64,000 nucleotides of DNA from Oncomelania hupensis (taxonomy: Eukaryota > Mollusca > Gastropoda > Littorinimorpha > Pomatiopsidae), in the NCBI GenBank assembly GCA_036898135.1, contig CM072523.1, positions 5,035,659-5,099,658 of the forward strand, given 5' to 3'. The translations under genes were made by a program, and so were the position numbers. The notes beneath the pieces are model-generated. The model was given only the letters and a program-made list of their open reading frames with translations, was not told the origin of the DNA and made no database searches. Shown here piece after piece: positions 31,656 through 44,276 of this stretch; the stretch's first letter is position 1, and every line of letters begins with the position of its first letter.

Positions 31656-33726
31656 TGATGGCACGGGATAGATAGATATTCAGTGTTTATAGGGTCCAGC
31701 GGACATGATGGCACGGGATAGATAGATATTCAGTGTTTATAGGGTCCAGCGGACATGATGGCACGGGATAGATAGATATTCAGTGTTTATAGGGTCCAGC
31801 GGACATGATGGCACGGGATAGATAGATATTCAGTGTTTATCAGGTCCAACGGACATGATGGCACGGGATAGATAGATATTCAGTGTTTATAGGGTCCAGC
31901 GGACATGATGGCACGGGATAGATAGATATTCAGTGTTTATAGGGTCCAGCGGACATGATGGCACGGAATAGATAGATATTCAGTGTTTATAGGGTCCAGC
32001 GGACATGATGGCACGGGATAGATAGATATTCAGTGTTTATAGGGTCCAGCGGACATGATGGCACGGGATAGATAGATATTCAGTGTTTATAGGGTCCAGC
32101 GGACATGATGGCACGGGATAGATAGATATTCAGTGTTTATAGGGTCCAGCGGACATGATGGCACGGGATAGATAGATATTCAGTGTTTATAGGGTCCAGC
32201 GGACATGATGGCACGGGATAGATAGATATTCAGTGTTTATAGGGTCCAGCGGACATGATGGCACGGGATAGATAGATATTCAGTGTTTATAGGGTCCAGC
32301 GGACATGATGGCACAGATAGATATTCAGTGTTTATAGGGTCCAGCGGACATGATGGCACGGGATAGATAGATATTCAGTGTTTATAGGGTCCAGCGGACA
32401 TGATGGCACGGGATAGATAGATATTCAGTGTTTATAGGGTCCAGCGGACATGATGGCACGGGATAGATAGATATTCAGTGTTTATAGGGTCCTGCGGACA
32501 TGATGGCACGGGATAGATAGATATTCAGTGTTTATAGGGTCCAGCGGACATGATGGCACGGGATAGATCGATATTCAGTGTTTATAGGGTCCAGCGGACA
32601 TGATGGCACGGGATAGATAGATATTCGGTGTTTATAGGGTCCAGCGGACATGATGGCACGGGATAGATAGATATTCAGTGTTTATAGGGTCCTGCGGACA
32701 TGATGGCACGGGATAGATCGATATTCAGTGTTTATAGGGTCCAGCGGACATGATGGCACGGGATAGATAGATATTCAGTGTTTATAGGGTCCAGCGGACA
32801 TGATGGCACGGGATAGATAGATATTCAGTGTTTATAGGGTCCAGCGGACATGATGGCACGGGATAGATAGATATTCAGTGTTTATAGGGTCCAGCGGACA
32901 TGATGGCACGGGATAGATAGATATTCAGTGTTTATAGGGTCCAGCGGACATGATGGCACGGGATAGATAGATATTCAGTGTTTATAGGGTCCAGCGGACA
33001 TGATGGCACGGGATAGATAGATATTCAGTGTTTATAGGGTCCAGCGGACATGATGGCACGGGATAGATAGATATTCAGTGTTTATAGGGTCCAGCGGACA
33101 TGATGGCACGGGATAGATAGATAGATATTCAGTGTTTATAGGGTCCAGCGGACATGATGGCACGGGATAGATAGATCGATATTCAGTGTTTATAGGGTCC
33201 AGCGGACATGATGGCACGGGATAGATCGATATTCAGTGTTTGTAGGGTCCAGCGGACATGATGGCACGGGATAGATCGATATTCAGTGTTTATAGGGTCC
33301 AGCGGACATGATGGCACGGGATAGATCGATATTCAGTGTTTATAGGGTCCAGCGGACATGATGGCACGGGATAGATAGATATTCAGTGTTTATAGGGTCC
33401 AGCGGACATGATGGCACGGGATAGATAGATATTCAGTGTTTATAGGGTCCAGCGGACATGATGGCACGGGATAGATAGATAGATATTCAGTGTTTATAGG
33501 GTCCAGCGGACATGATGGCACGGGATAGATAGATATTCAGTGTTTATAGGGTCCGGCGGACATGATGGCACGGGATAGATAGATATTCAGTGTTTATAGG
33601 GTCCAGCGGACATGATGGCACGGGATAGATCGATATTCAGTGTTTATAGGGTCCAGCGGACATGATGGCACGGGATAGATAGATAGATATTGAGTGTTTA
33701 TAGGGTCCAGCGGACATGATGGCACT
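31656..33726. repeat. 50-bp satellite array, about 41 copies
   Basis: Monomer: CATGATGGCACGGGATAGAT followed by AGATATTCAGTGTTTATAGG and GTCCAGCGGA; spacing is exactly 50 bases over most of the array. Variants: one 46-base unit near 32310 lacking GGAT; units with an extra GATA near 33120 and 33480; a local cluster of GATCGATATTC variants at 33170-33340. The part TGTTTATAGGGTCCAGCGGAC is the terminus of dispersed repeat family 1 and GATAGATAGATATTC is a microsatellite tail, so the monomer spans an element-tail junction. There are no spacers, so it is not a CRISPR array. Confidence 0.97.
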
Positions 33727-33924
33727 GGAGGCAGGCCACTAACATAGAGGTAAAATTCCTAAGAATGTTTTTTCAAAATTCGATCAGCGGTTCTTGAGAT
33801 ATCGCTTTCAACGCACCGACAAACCGAACGACAGACCGACATTTGACTCGTTCTAATGTCCCCCCCCCCCAACACCACCACCCCCAATCCTCCAAAACAT
33901 CCCACCCTCCACTTTTTAAGACTA

Positions 33925-33997
33925 AACGATCATCTATGGTGCCCCAACGACCTTTGAGTTACGGGATAGGATAGGATAGGATAGGATAGGATAGTTA
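33925..33997 (+). mobile_element. 3' tip of a GGATA-tailed LINE with a six-unit tail
   Basis: AAACGATCATCTATGGTGCCCCAACGACCTTTGAGTTACGGGATA followed by repeated GGATA units. Same end as at 39085 and 52345. Confidence 0.85.
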
Positions 33998-34640
33998 AAA
34001 TAGGTTCTGAGATATTAATCCACTTGCAAGTTTTGTACAGACAGATGCCGGACGGCGTACAGCCAGACGGGCGAAGGGATTTTTAAATTTCATTGTTTAG
34101 GACTTTTCTGGCACAGATTTGCGACTTAATACACTGCTATGCATGCGAGTCAAAAATCATTCGCTGTTGAACACAAACAGCTAAATGACGCGCTCGTTAC
34201 GCATAGAAACAAGCGCGCGCATACCCGCAAGCTTAAACACACGCGCACACACACACAATCGCAATGAAATCAACAATGAAATCGCACGCGCTCATGAGCA
34301 CACACAACAATAAACAAATATTAGGTATTCTCATACGCGCGTAGAAAAACAAATTGACGCGCTCAAACAGACAAACACGAATCTTATTTTAAAAAAAACA
34401 CACACACGCGCCAATAAACACACACACACACACCCACACACGCACACACACTTTTTGTATCGCGCAATCTGTTCAACGCGATACACCAGTTAAATAACAG
34501 GAGTCGATTGTCTCGTTTCGAAGTGTTACATATTGAAAACCTTAACGTTACTACACCCTAGGCCAATTTTACCCGCACAAGTGGCAAATACCTGAATAGT
34601 AAACAACTAGCACAATTTTAAATCAATCAGTCTCTCTCTC
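33998..34640. repeat. Dispersed repeat family 3, copy 3
   Basis: GAGATATTAATCCACTTGCAAGTTTTGTACA..GGACGGCGTACAG at the start, CAATGAAATCAACAATGAAATCGCACGCGCTCATGAGCACAC in the middle and a diverged TTTTACCCGCACAAGTGGCAAATA near the end. Confidence 0.65.
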
Positions 34641-35488
34641 TCCCTCTATCTCTCTCCCTCCCTCTCTCTCTCTCCCTCTCTTCCCTTATGGTTTCCCCCC
34701 GTCTCTCTCGATACAAAAACGTCAGGGTATAAAAATACACTGGGCACTAAAATCTCTAATAACTCATCAAAGCTCGGTTTGCCCACAGATGATTCAGGAC
34801 TGCAGTAGATCTACGATTCACAATTCCCATTACTTACAGTAAGAATGAGAATTCCATTCAACACTGTTATTTCTCTTATCTAGTGAAGATCGGAATTCCC
34901 ATTCATCCCGTGGGTAGATTGGAAATCACATATTCCGGTATTCAGAACGGAAACTTAATCAAATAGAAGTACACTGCAAAAATAAGGACTAAAATTTCTT
35001 TATTCAAGAATGTCAAATTTGCTAAATAGTTTTATTCATAGTGATGTGCTCGAAAACTTAACTTTGAACAATACATTTTAATTTGGGGAATGCTGTTAGT
35101 GAATGCAAATAAAACCAACCAGTTCCAAGAAAACAATTGCCTTAAGTTATACATTGTGAGCTGTAGTTTTCTCACTAGCCCAACTGCAGATTTCTATTGA
35201 GCATCACACAGACACGGATACAGACACCTTCGAATATATATATAAACACACACATTATACAACAATTTGAAACGAACAAATGTTGTCCACACAATTTGTT
35301 TTCTTTTCTTGCCAACACTGACTTTGTAATTCCCGGAAGAAGGATTTTAGAAATACAACATTTGGCAAGAATAAACAAACGAATTGAGTGGATAACATTT
35401 TCTCGTTACAAATTTATGTTATTCTTTTAAACTTAGAAGACAAACATACGACATGTGGTAGTATGGCGCAAGCAGCTGGGGTGATGAT
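34641..35488. other. No gene seen
   Basis: CT-rich stretch at 34630-34690, then AT-rich sequence without supported frames. Confidence 0.45.
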
Positions 35489-35945
35489 ATCCTATACTAT
35501 TCCGTAACTCGGAAGTCGTTGGGGCACCACAGATGATCGTTTAACCACCGTACTCCATCTTTGCCCTCAGCAATCCTCATGGCATCGCCCATAGTCAAGC
35601 CAGTCCATTCTTGAATGTTGTCCTCCCACCTCTTTTTTGTCTCCCTCTTCTTCTGCACCTTTGCACCGTCGTCTTTGCAAGGCCTGATGATCTGGTGACG
35701 TGGCCATACCATCGGAGATTCCGTTTTTTCACCACTGTGAGCATGTCATTATGTTGCCCAATGGCTTGTGTGATGGTCTGTCGGACTTGGTCGTTGGTGA
35801 TGTACTGGATATAGGAAATGCCCAGAAGTTTTCTGTATCATCTCATCTCCATGCTTTGTATTCTTCGTTGTAGGTCTGCTGTGATAGTCCATGTTTCGCA
35901 AGCGCAAAGGAAGATGGAGATGACAATGGAGCGCTTTGTCCCCTT
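35489..35945 (-). mobile_element. GGATA-tailed LINE, 3' fragment
   Basis: On the - strand this is the RT C-terminal region with RWEDNIQEWTGLTMGDAMRIAE and the 3' end CGAGTTACGGAATAGTATAGGAT. Parallel + strand copies end at 39085, 43745 and 52345. Frame breaks are present. Confidence 0.8.
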
Positions 35946-36004
35946 GTGATAATGTATAATCATATATCTATATTATAGAATTTATTGCTCGTTTCGGTGT
36001 CCAA

Positions 36005-36175
36005 TGTTTTGGCCCGAGGTATTTCGGATATATATATCTTTGGCTGGTCCTTGGATCTCAAATCTGTGAAAGGGATAACAATATGTGATAGTTCTTGGTT
36101 TGGAGGCACTCTTAGCAATTTGCTCCAAAACCTCATTGCCTCGAATGCCAACATGACCAGGAACTCAGGTCAAGT
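36005..36175 (-). mobile_element. LINE RNase H fragment
   Basis: On the - strand one frame reads GHVGIRGNEVLEQIAKSASKP, the conserved H..I.GNE..D..AK segment of LINE RNase H domains of the I/Nimb type (from memory). Only a short piece is left. Confidence 0.6.
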
Positions 36176-36274
36176 TTATGTGTATGTAGTATGAGACGAC
36201 GAAAAAAGGTTTAAGGAGAAAAAACACTCCAGAATGAAAGATCCTCTAAAGTATTTCACTAAAATTAGTTTTAA

Positions 36275-37213
36275 GGGGCTAGGTCTGGTTTGAATACGGT
36301 TAATTATCTTTGTAATTTTGTTTTGAAGCTTCTAATGGACCAAATGACTTGAAATTTTGCAGAGCTACTCAGAAATGAATGTAGATGCAGGAGAAAAACA
36401 ATTATTGCCATTAATTGAGTAGAAAATTTTAAATAAATTTTTTAGTGGGAAAAATTAGAGTACGCGAAAACGCAAAATCGGCTAAAGTTGGTAATTTTTT
36501 AAGCACTGTTAGACAAAAACTATTCATCAAACTGAAATAAAAATTGGCACATATGTAGATAAGTCCATTTTGATAAGAATGAACTAAGATCTTTGAGTTT
36601 TTTTGAAAAATAAAAATTTTGATGCTGAATGAGTAATACAGGCATTTTTTAATTAAATATTGTATATTTAAAAAATTCTAAAAAATCAATTTTTCATTCA
36701 ATAAGCTTAATTCTAGTTCATACTCATGGAAATTATGTCTACAGAAGATGTGCAAAATTTCAGGTGATTTGGTTAACATTTGTAGGAGATACCTTGCATG
36801 CAGTTCGCTGCCTGTGATTTTTCGCAAAGTTTCGGCATTAAAAATTGACACATTTTTACCTGAAATCCTGTCAATAGGCACCTGTAGAATATGGCTGGCC
36901 TTCTTTTTGTGCTGAAGTTTCATCCGCTTGTAGTCTGGCCCTTATTCTTGCCTGCCTTGCTTCTTTTGTGGCAAAAAGTGCCATTCTCTGTGCGTTTGTA
37001 ACTGATATTTTTCTCGCAAAAATCGGCCATTTTGAAGCGATTTTGGCCCTATACCTACCTACTTTCGATGCTTATTGCAAGAAAACTATGCAATATTTTG
37101 AAAAAAGGATAACAGCATATGAAAATAGATATATTAGACTAAGTTATTAACTTATGAAAAATGATAATTTCCAAAAATCGATTTTTTTGAAAATTCAAAC
37201 CAGACCTAGCCCC
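36275..37213. mobile_element. 939-bp non-autonomous DNA transposon with TTAA target duplication
   Basis: Terminal inverted repeats GGGGCTAGGTCTGGTTTGAA (36275-36295) and its exact reverse complement (37193-37213), 21 bases in all. TTAA lies immediately outside both (36271-36274 and 37214-37217). TTAA is the target of piggyBac and Kolobok elements; four terminal G do not settle which. The inside is AT-rich with no transposase. Confidence 0.88.
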
Positions 37214-37217
37214 TTAA

Positions 37218-37490
37218 GAAATATATGTCCGATACCCTTATGGCTTACCTTAATATGAAGGCTGTTCAAAAACGTTTTTTTCAAGATTGTCAAAACCCGA
37301 ATCTTTGCTCTTGAATTTTTTTTGGTCCAAAAGTTTCAGCAATTTAGGCCCGGAATCTGAGAACCCCGAAAAACAGTTTTTGAAACACCACTGATCTTTC
37401 AGTTAAGACAGGCCATTACTTTGTGAACTTGCGTATTAAAAGGGAAAAAAACTTTCTAATGCATGAAATAAGCAGCAAAATTAATTCATT
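37218..37490. other. No gene seen
   Basis: Short unique stretch between two mobile elements. Confidence 0.45.
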
Positions 37491-37492
37491 CA

Positions 37493-38112
37493 TTACATTA
37501 CATTACATTACATTACATTACATTACATTACATTACATTACATGATTATTGCTTTAGGTCCAGCGGACTCTTCTGAGCCGAATCAGGACCGGACAACCCC
37601 GGATCCGCATAAAAGATCTGCTGAAACAACCCTAGTGGTAAAACTGAAAGCTCTCCACCAGCCAGTCCCTTTACAATAAAGACATCCCACGCAGGGGACG
37701 CTGAGGCTGTACTCTAATTTATCGAACCCCCGTTTACAAAAACAAAATAGAATACAAACATCATTATAAATTATCAACAAAACACATACATATAAAATGT
37801 CTACATTGCTAAATAATAACATCATAGGAAGCCCTAGTGACCACCTGGCAGAAAGCGTCCAACATTCCCAAGCTAATCCAACAGACCTCATACACAAACA
37901 AGGATTCTTGTCCCGAAAGAGTTTTCAAGAAAAAGGGTAGATGACTGGTCTAGCGAAGAAGGAGATACTATAGCAGATTGATAGAACAGAGCAGGAATGA
38001 GAAAGAGCAAATGAGAAAGACAGCAACAGTGGGAATTTAAAGCACTAAATTTCCAGAAAGTGGGGATACTATTTATACTGAAACCCCCGGCACCCCAACG
38101 GGGGTATTGATT
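37493..38112 (-). mobile_element. Dispersed repeat family 1, near full-length, (ATTAC)n tail
   Basis: Tail ATTACATTACATT.. at 37493-37541 precedes TTGCTTTAGGTCCAGCGGAC. All internal blocks are present, and the far end has the hairpin ACCCCCGGCACCCCAACGGGGGT near 38083-38105. The tail repeat differs from those of the other copies. Confidence 0.88.
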
Positions 38113-38212
38113 CATTCAAGAAGTGAGCAAACCCTTGCATTGTTCAATCTGCAGTTTGCTAATTTCACGAATTAATCAAAGCTGAGACTGCTCTTTGAGT
38201 GGTTTATTAAAA

Positions 38213-38250
38213 TCCTATCCTATCCTATCCTGTCCCGTAACCCATGCCCA
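38213..38250 (-). mobile_element. 3' tip of a GGATA-tailed LINE
   Basis: TCCTATCCTATCCTATCCTGTCCCGTAAC is the reverse complement of the family's GTTACGGGATAGGATA end. Confidence 0.7.
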
Positions 38251-38394
38251 ATAATATCGACCAACGAAAATTAACACTAGTATGTATACTAAGCTTCTTC
38301 TAACAACAATGCAAAATCAAATCAAGGGTAACTACACTCTGTTATTGCATGTTTTGCAAAACAAAACGATCGGATCTATCGTGCGCGTCTCCAA

Positions 38395-39085
38395 CGTAAC
38401 ATGCAGAGAAGACCAAAATGATGACCAACAACACCAATAGCATCAACACGGACATCAACGTCCAATGCCATTCCTTCAACACAGTGCATAGCTTCAAATA
38501 TTAGGAGCCATTGTATTAGACAATGGTTCACCATATGAAGTCCTCTCCAGGATCGCACAAACTGCTGCCCTGGCAAGGTTGAAGCCCATTTGCAAAAGAC
38601 AAGACCGTCAGCTTACATTCCGAGGTACGGCTGCTGCGTTCCCTTGTCATCTCCATCTTCCTATACGCTTGCGAAACATGGACCCTCACAGCAGATCTAC
38701 TACAAAGAATACAAACATGGAGATGAGGTGCTACAGAAGACTTCTGGGCATTTTTTATACCCAGCACATCACCAACGACGAAGTCCGACAAACCATCACA
38801 CAAGCCATTGGACAACACGATGACATGCTCACAGTGGTGAAGAAACGGAAACTCGAATGGTATGGCCACGTCACCAGGACTTGCAAGGACTATCCTGCAA
38901 GGCACAGTGCAAGGAGGTAGAAGAAGAGCGAGACCGAAAAAGAGGTGGGAGGACAACATTCGGGAATGGACTGGCTTGACACTGAGCGAAGCCATGAAGG
39001 TTGCTGAGGACAGAGACAGATGGAGTACGCTGGTTAAACGATCATCTGAGGTGCCCCTACGACCTTCTAGTTACGGGATAGGATA
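38395..39085 (+). mobile_element. GGATA-tailed LINE, 3' RT fragment
   Basis: Broken frames encode the end of a reverse transcriptase: a LRSLVISIF-like segment, RIQTWRMRCYRRLLGIF-like, NDEVRQTITQAIGQHDDMLTVVKKRKLEWYGHVTR, and RARPKKRWEDNIREWTGLTLSEAMKVAEDRDR. The 3' end is CTAGTTACGGGATAGGATAGG. LEWYGHV is a hallmark of the C-terminus of several animal LINE clades. Truncated at the 5' side and frameshifted. Confidence 0.85.
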
Positions 39086-39177
39086 GGACTCTTAGCAAGT
39101 TAAAAACAATAGCAAGTTCTAACAAGTTAATACTAGCGCATACAATACTTCTGCCCTGACAAGGTTGCAGAATAGGT

Positions 39178-39436
<259 letters not shown>

Positions 39437-39500
39437 GATATTCATTGTTTATATTGTACAGCGGACTGCCAAGAGCTGAATCAGGACCATACAAAATTAA
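39437..39500 (-). mobile_element. Dispersed repeat family 1, terminal fragment on the GATA tract
   Basis: GATATTCATTGTTTATATTGTACAGCGGACTGCCAAGAGCTGAATCAGGACC is the family-1 terminus joined directly to GATA repeats. This is the same junction that forms the 50-bp satellite monomer. Confidence 0.8.
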
Positions 39501-39959
39501 GTAAAACCAGACTAAACTGTTAACATTTAAATATGATAAACCAGACTAAACTGATTAACATTTAAATATGATAAAAGATGCAGATAAAATCAGTCTCACC
39601 AATAAAATAGAACCCAAGAATACAAAACAAGACGATATGATTTATATGCATAAAACAAACCAACACCATGTAAAAATTGAAACAGGTGTTGACTATTAGA
39701 TACTTTAAAAATCTCATTAAAAGGTTTTCAACCAAAATAACTTTCTCTTTCATCAACCATATTAGCCCATTCAACATAAAATGGCGAACGGAAAAGAATT
39801 GGTCACATGGAAAGCACAATGGTGGTTCTTCTCCTTTTAAAAAGAAACTATGGGTGACATAATTATGCCCAATACGAAGAGGAACCAAAAACGTTTCTTC
39901 TTTGCGGGTGGACGCAAAGTTAGGCAAAGAAACAGACAAATCTTGAAGAATTTGAAATA

Positions 39960-42900
39960 ATATGTTATTAAATTAATCCGACCAATCGGTCTGCCACAGT
40001 CATTTACAATAAGAGCCAGTCATACAATGCAGGCCAGAGTATGGAATAAACTGGAAAATCTCTGAAGGAAAATCTAGGTGCAGAGCTTCTTTAGCCGCTT
40101 TATCCACTGCAATATTGCCGCGGATGCCCATGTGACTAGGTAGCCGGACCTGGATAAGAGTAGGTTTGTATGAAAATATTATTTCATACAAATGTCTACA
40201 AGGTTTGTTCGGCAGGTGTTTATTTTTCCGTCTTCGATCTGCATGGGCTTTCTTCCTATGTGACGTTTGTATCCATAGTCATTACGATTGGATCTAAGGA
40301 CTGTGTGTTAACGTGATTACGGAGATCTCTGGTGGGTTTAGACAGTCTAAATTCCAAAAGCAACATCAACGTCAAGTTCTACCTTCGATAGGCTTCTCCT
40401 CCGATTCCATCCTTTTAATTCGGATCTTCATTGCCAACTACAACATCGGCAAGACTCCAAAGTTAAGTCTGAATTTTAAGTGAAACGAACATTTCGGTAA
40501 TCACGACTGAAAGTAATATTGATACATCATTTCGATTTCCTCATTCCGAGGGGGAAAACGAACAATAGATAATAAAAGAATTGAACTTGGAAAAACGTGT
40601 TATGTGTTTGTGAAGTAGTGGAAAGAAATGGTGTACCTTAGGTTGTTTTTTTTTCTTGAAAATAAAACCACGTTCCGGGGTAAGTAAAAAAAAAAAAGTC
40701 CTTCACGAGTAGTGATCACCCGGCAACATTATATTTGTGACACTGACGAACGACTCGAATCGAATGAGATGATCTGAAGTGCTCCTGTTTTTGCGGAAAC
40801 CACACTGAGAGATATCAAGAGCGTTGATGGATTCTAACTGCCATATCAAACGCTCATAGATCATTCTTTCCATAATTTTGCACAAACAACTTGTAAGAGC
40901 AATGAGCCTGTAGTTGTTTACATCAGAGTGATCCTTACCAGGTTTAGGGATTGGAACAATGACTGCTTCCTGCCAAGATGGGGGAAAGGAACCAGAAGAC
41001 CAGATATGATTAAACACAGCCAAGAGAATTGTAAGGGAATCTTTAGGCAGGTGCGAAATTAACTGTTAATGAATATTATCATGACCTGAAGCAGAATTAT
41101 TGGATCTCAGGATGGAATCTGTCAATTCTTCCATTAAAAAGGTAGGTTATATGGTTCACGATTATCGGAGTCAAAAAAGCAGGGTTCTCGTTCTTTTTTA
41201 TCTTTGAGGTTTTGGAATTTGGGGGAATAATGAGCAGACGACGAATTGTGATGGATGGTAGAGACCTACAAATCAGCCACCTACTTTTTGTCAGTGATAA
41301 TCCTTCATGTTTTTTCAGACCTTGGATCACAGCTTTGGAGTTTTTTCCTTTAATTCTTTTTATTATTTTCCAGACTGTTTTGGAAGAGGTTTTGGTATGA
41401 AGTTTGGAATAGAAGGTGTTCCAGGACTGACGCCTTTTTTGTTTAAAAGAAATACCTACTTTTGGGTTGCAGCTTCTGGTGATTAAGTTTATTTTCAGCA
41501 GTAGGATTTTGAAAGAAACTTCGTGGGGCTTGTTTTCTTTGGTGATGAAGAGTCTTGCATTCTTCATCAAACCAAGAGGTCTTCGGGGCACTGCTTTTAA
41601 TAGATGTTTTGGGTATATTTTCGGAAGCACAATCTATTAGGATATTAGAAAACTCCAAAGCTGGATCTTCGGACTTTAGAATGTCACTGGTAATTCGACA
41701 AGCTGCGGAGTGTCCAAATGTATCCCAATCTGCTTTGTTTTAAATTCCAGCGCCGCTAGGGCTCCTCAGATAGATCTTCTAGAAACTTTAGAAAAATTGG
41801 AAAATGATCACTCCCACAGAGATCCGAAAGAGGTTTCCAATCCAGGTCCAAAAAAGGAGAAGGGTCACAGATGGCCAGGTCTAAATTAGAAAATGTTCCT
41901 AAATGACTACAATACGTAAGGGAATCTGAATTTAAAATACAGAGGTTGAGGTCATCGACAACATTCTCCAAAATTTTGCCTTGGGGGAGTGACCGTTCAG
42001 ATCCCAAACAATCACGAAGGGAGATGGGATTTAGTCTATTAAGTTTAATAAATCAGCTTTGCATACGGTTTCTGAAGGGGATAAATATAAGGAGCAGACT
42101 TACAGGTTTTTTTACAGATACTCGAGCAGCAATCGCCTCCAGGGCTGTGGTCAATGTAACTGAGCTAAATAAAATGTCTGACCGAACACATAAAGCGTTC
42201 CCACGAGAAACACTGGACTGCAAGCAAGAGCATCCAGACAACTGAAGTATTTTACCAGGACTCAGAAGAGTTTCCTGTAGACAAATTACACTTAATCGGT
42301 TTTTAGTAAGCAGGAGCAACTGTTCGTAGTTGGCCTGAAGGCCTCTACTGTTCCATCCTATTAAAAAGGTCATGATAGGAAGAAATAAAAGTGGTATGTT
42401 TTATTTCAAGCAATTTTATACTCTTAAGTTTCTCCCTAATTATAACAGCCTATGTTTTAGCTGGAGATGGAGGTGCTGACCCCTGTAGAGGTGACTCCTC
42501 CATGTCAACTGATTCTACCTCCAAGCAGGTGAAACGATTCGAATGAATGTATTTTTTAAAAGACAACGGTCCTGGAATATTGTCAGTCCCTGAAGTGGAC
42601 TTCGAGCTCGTCACCCGCTGAGCCGACCCAGACGAGGTTATTCGACCTCGATGGGGCGAGTCTCGGCCCACTTGGGCTCGACCTCTTCTGATTACTAGAG
42701 GCCTTTGGAATCTTTTCCTTCATTTTCACTATCCAACAGACGTTTTTTAGTGTTTTTGTCAAATCTTTCAGATAATTCAAAAGCGGCCCTAAAGCCAATT
42801 TGTCAGAAACAGAAATCATTGTTGAGATAGATTTGAGCATGTTTGGCAAAGTGTTTGTTGAGGCCACTTCAGTAAAACTCAGTTTGTTCGTATCACACGG

Positions 42901-43300
42901 GTTGAGAGTCTCATATCGGTTTTTCGATTCTGGAAATGAGCATTTTTCTCGCGTTCTGATTTTCTTAATCTCAGCCTCCCTGTTCCAAGTAGGGCAAGAC
43001 TTTAACGATGCAGGATGATATCCCTACAAATTATAGCACTTCGGAGCATTACAGCATTGTTCGCCATGGAAATCTCCCCCACATTTGAAACAGGTCGGTG
43101 TGTTTTTGCATGCCGTACTGCCGTGACTATACCTTTGGCATTTAAAACAACGCAGTGGCGAAGGTACAAATGCGGAAACAGAGATGCTTTCATAGAAAAC
43201 GATCACTTTTTTGGCATGTCAGGTGTGCAAAAGGTCAAGAACAGAGTATTTGTGGGTACCTTGTTTCCCTCTTTGTCTTTTCTCATGACCCTATGTGCCT
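39960..43300 (-). mobile_element. Nimb/I-clade-like LINE, decayed
   Basis: Read on the - strand from 43300. ORF1 remnant with two zinc knuckles CFKCQRYSHGSTAC and CFKCGGDFHGEQC (43024-43206) and downstream Ser/Lys-rich pieces (42450-42867). Endonuclease start FLIGWNSRGLQANYEQL..VICLQETLL (42053-42373) and later LDLAICDPSPFLDL..LCGSDHFPIFLKF (41756-42007). RT N-terminal part FPPSWQEAVIVPIPKPGKD..NNYRLIALTSCLCKIMERMI..QCGFRKNRST (40703-41023). RNase H piece VRLPSHMGIRGNIAVDKAAKEAL (40000-40191). The order and an RNase H after RT fit the I/Nimb group. Frames are broken, and the catalytic RT part between 40700 and 40200 is missing or replaced. Not mobile itself. Confidence 0.85.
40200..40700. other. 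Unassigned insert between RT and RNase H of the LINE
   Basis: No LINE protein similarity is visible here, although the RT active-site region should lie at this place. Either a replacement by other sequence or strong decay. Confidence 0.4.
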
Positions 43301-43304
43301 CAGT

Positions 43305-43745
43305 AACTGCTTTGGACCATCAGTCTACGCTACAAGGTAAAACTGCTGCGCTCCCTTGTCATCTCCATCTTCCTGTACGCTTGTGAAATATGTACCCTCA
43401 CAGCAGACATACAACGAAGAATACAAAGCATGGAAATGAGGTGCTACAGAAGACTTTTGTGCATTTCCTATACCCAGCACGTCACCAACGACGAATTCCG
43501 ACAGACCATTATACAAGCCATTGGACAACACGATGACAAGCTCACAGACCATCCTGCAATGCACGGAGCAAGGAGGCAGAAGAAGAGGGAGACAGAAAAA
43601 GAGGTGGGAGGACAACATTCGAGAATGGACTGGCTTGACACTTAGCGAAGCCATGAGGGTTGCTGAGGACAGAAAAAGAGTGCGCTGGTTAAACTATCAT
43701 CTGTGGTGCCCCAACGACCTTCGAGTTACGGGATATGATAGGATT
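43305..43745 (+). mobile_element. GGATA-tailed LINE, 3' RT fragment
   Basis: Starts in the middle of the family with a STLQGKTAALPCHLHLPVRL shadow of LRSKVRLLRSLVISIF. Continues with MEMRCYRRLLCISYTQHVTNDEFRQTI and QKKRWEDNIREWTGLTLSEAMRVAEDRKRVRWLNYHLWCPNDL. Ends GAGTTACGGGATATGATAGG. It abuts the 5' side of the - strand LINE. Confidence 0.85.
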
Positions 43746-43781
43746 GAGAGAGGCGGGGTTGGAGGTAGGGGTTTGATTGTT

Positions 43782-43829
<48 letters not shown>
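43782..43829. repeat. (GA)n microsatellite
   Basis: About 46 bases of GA. Confidence 0.95.
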
Positions 43830-43831
<2 letters not shown>

Positions 43832-43853
43832 ACAAAATATAATTACTCTAGGC

Positions 43854-43877
43854 TACGGACCCTAGTTGGGGTCCGTA
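43854..43877. other. Short hairpin
   Basis: TACGGACCC and GGGTCCGTA are perfect complements around a six-base loop. No T run follows in a way that suggests a specific function. Confidence 0.5.
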
Positions 43878-44200
43878 AACATTTAAAAAAAACAAGTGTA
43901 ACACGACTGTACAACTCTAAAAAATCTAGAACAAAAAAACAACAAATCAATTTATTTTTTTGTAATGATGAAATTAATTAATATTTTATTTCATTAACTG
44001 ACTCTATTATTAAATCTAATACCGCAAACACAAACACAATATACGATAATGTCAACCTGTTTTGCAGAAACAAACTTAACGCATCTGCCTCATTTATTAT
44101 ACCTCGGTTAACAGAACATGATGTACAGTAACTTCTCTAATATAAAATTGTCTCTTCCTTATAATCATTGAACCTTTAACCTACATCTATAATCTATGCA

Positions 44201-44204
<4 letters not shown>

Positions 44205-44273
<69 letters not shown>
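44205..44273. repeat. (GA)n microsatellite
   Basis: About 68 bases of GA. Confidence 0.95.

Positions 44274-44276
<3 letters not shown>

Noticed and set aside
31656..33726. CRISPR-like regular repeats
   Set aside because: Units are contiguous with no unique spacers and the context is animal nuclear DNA; it is a satellite.
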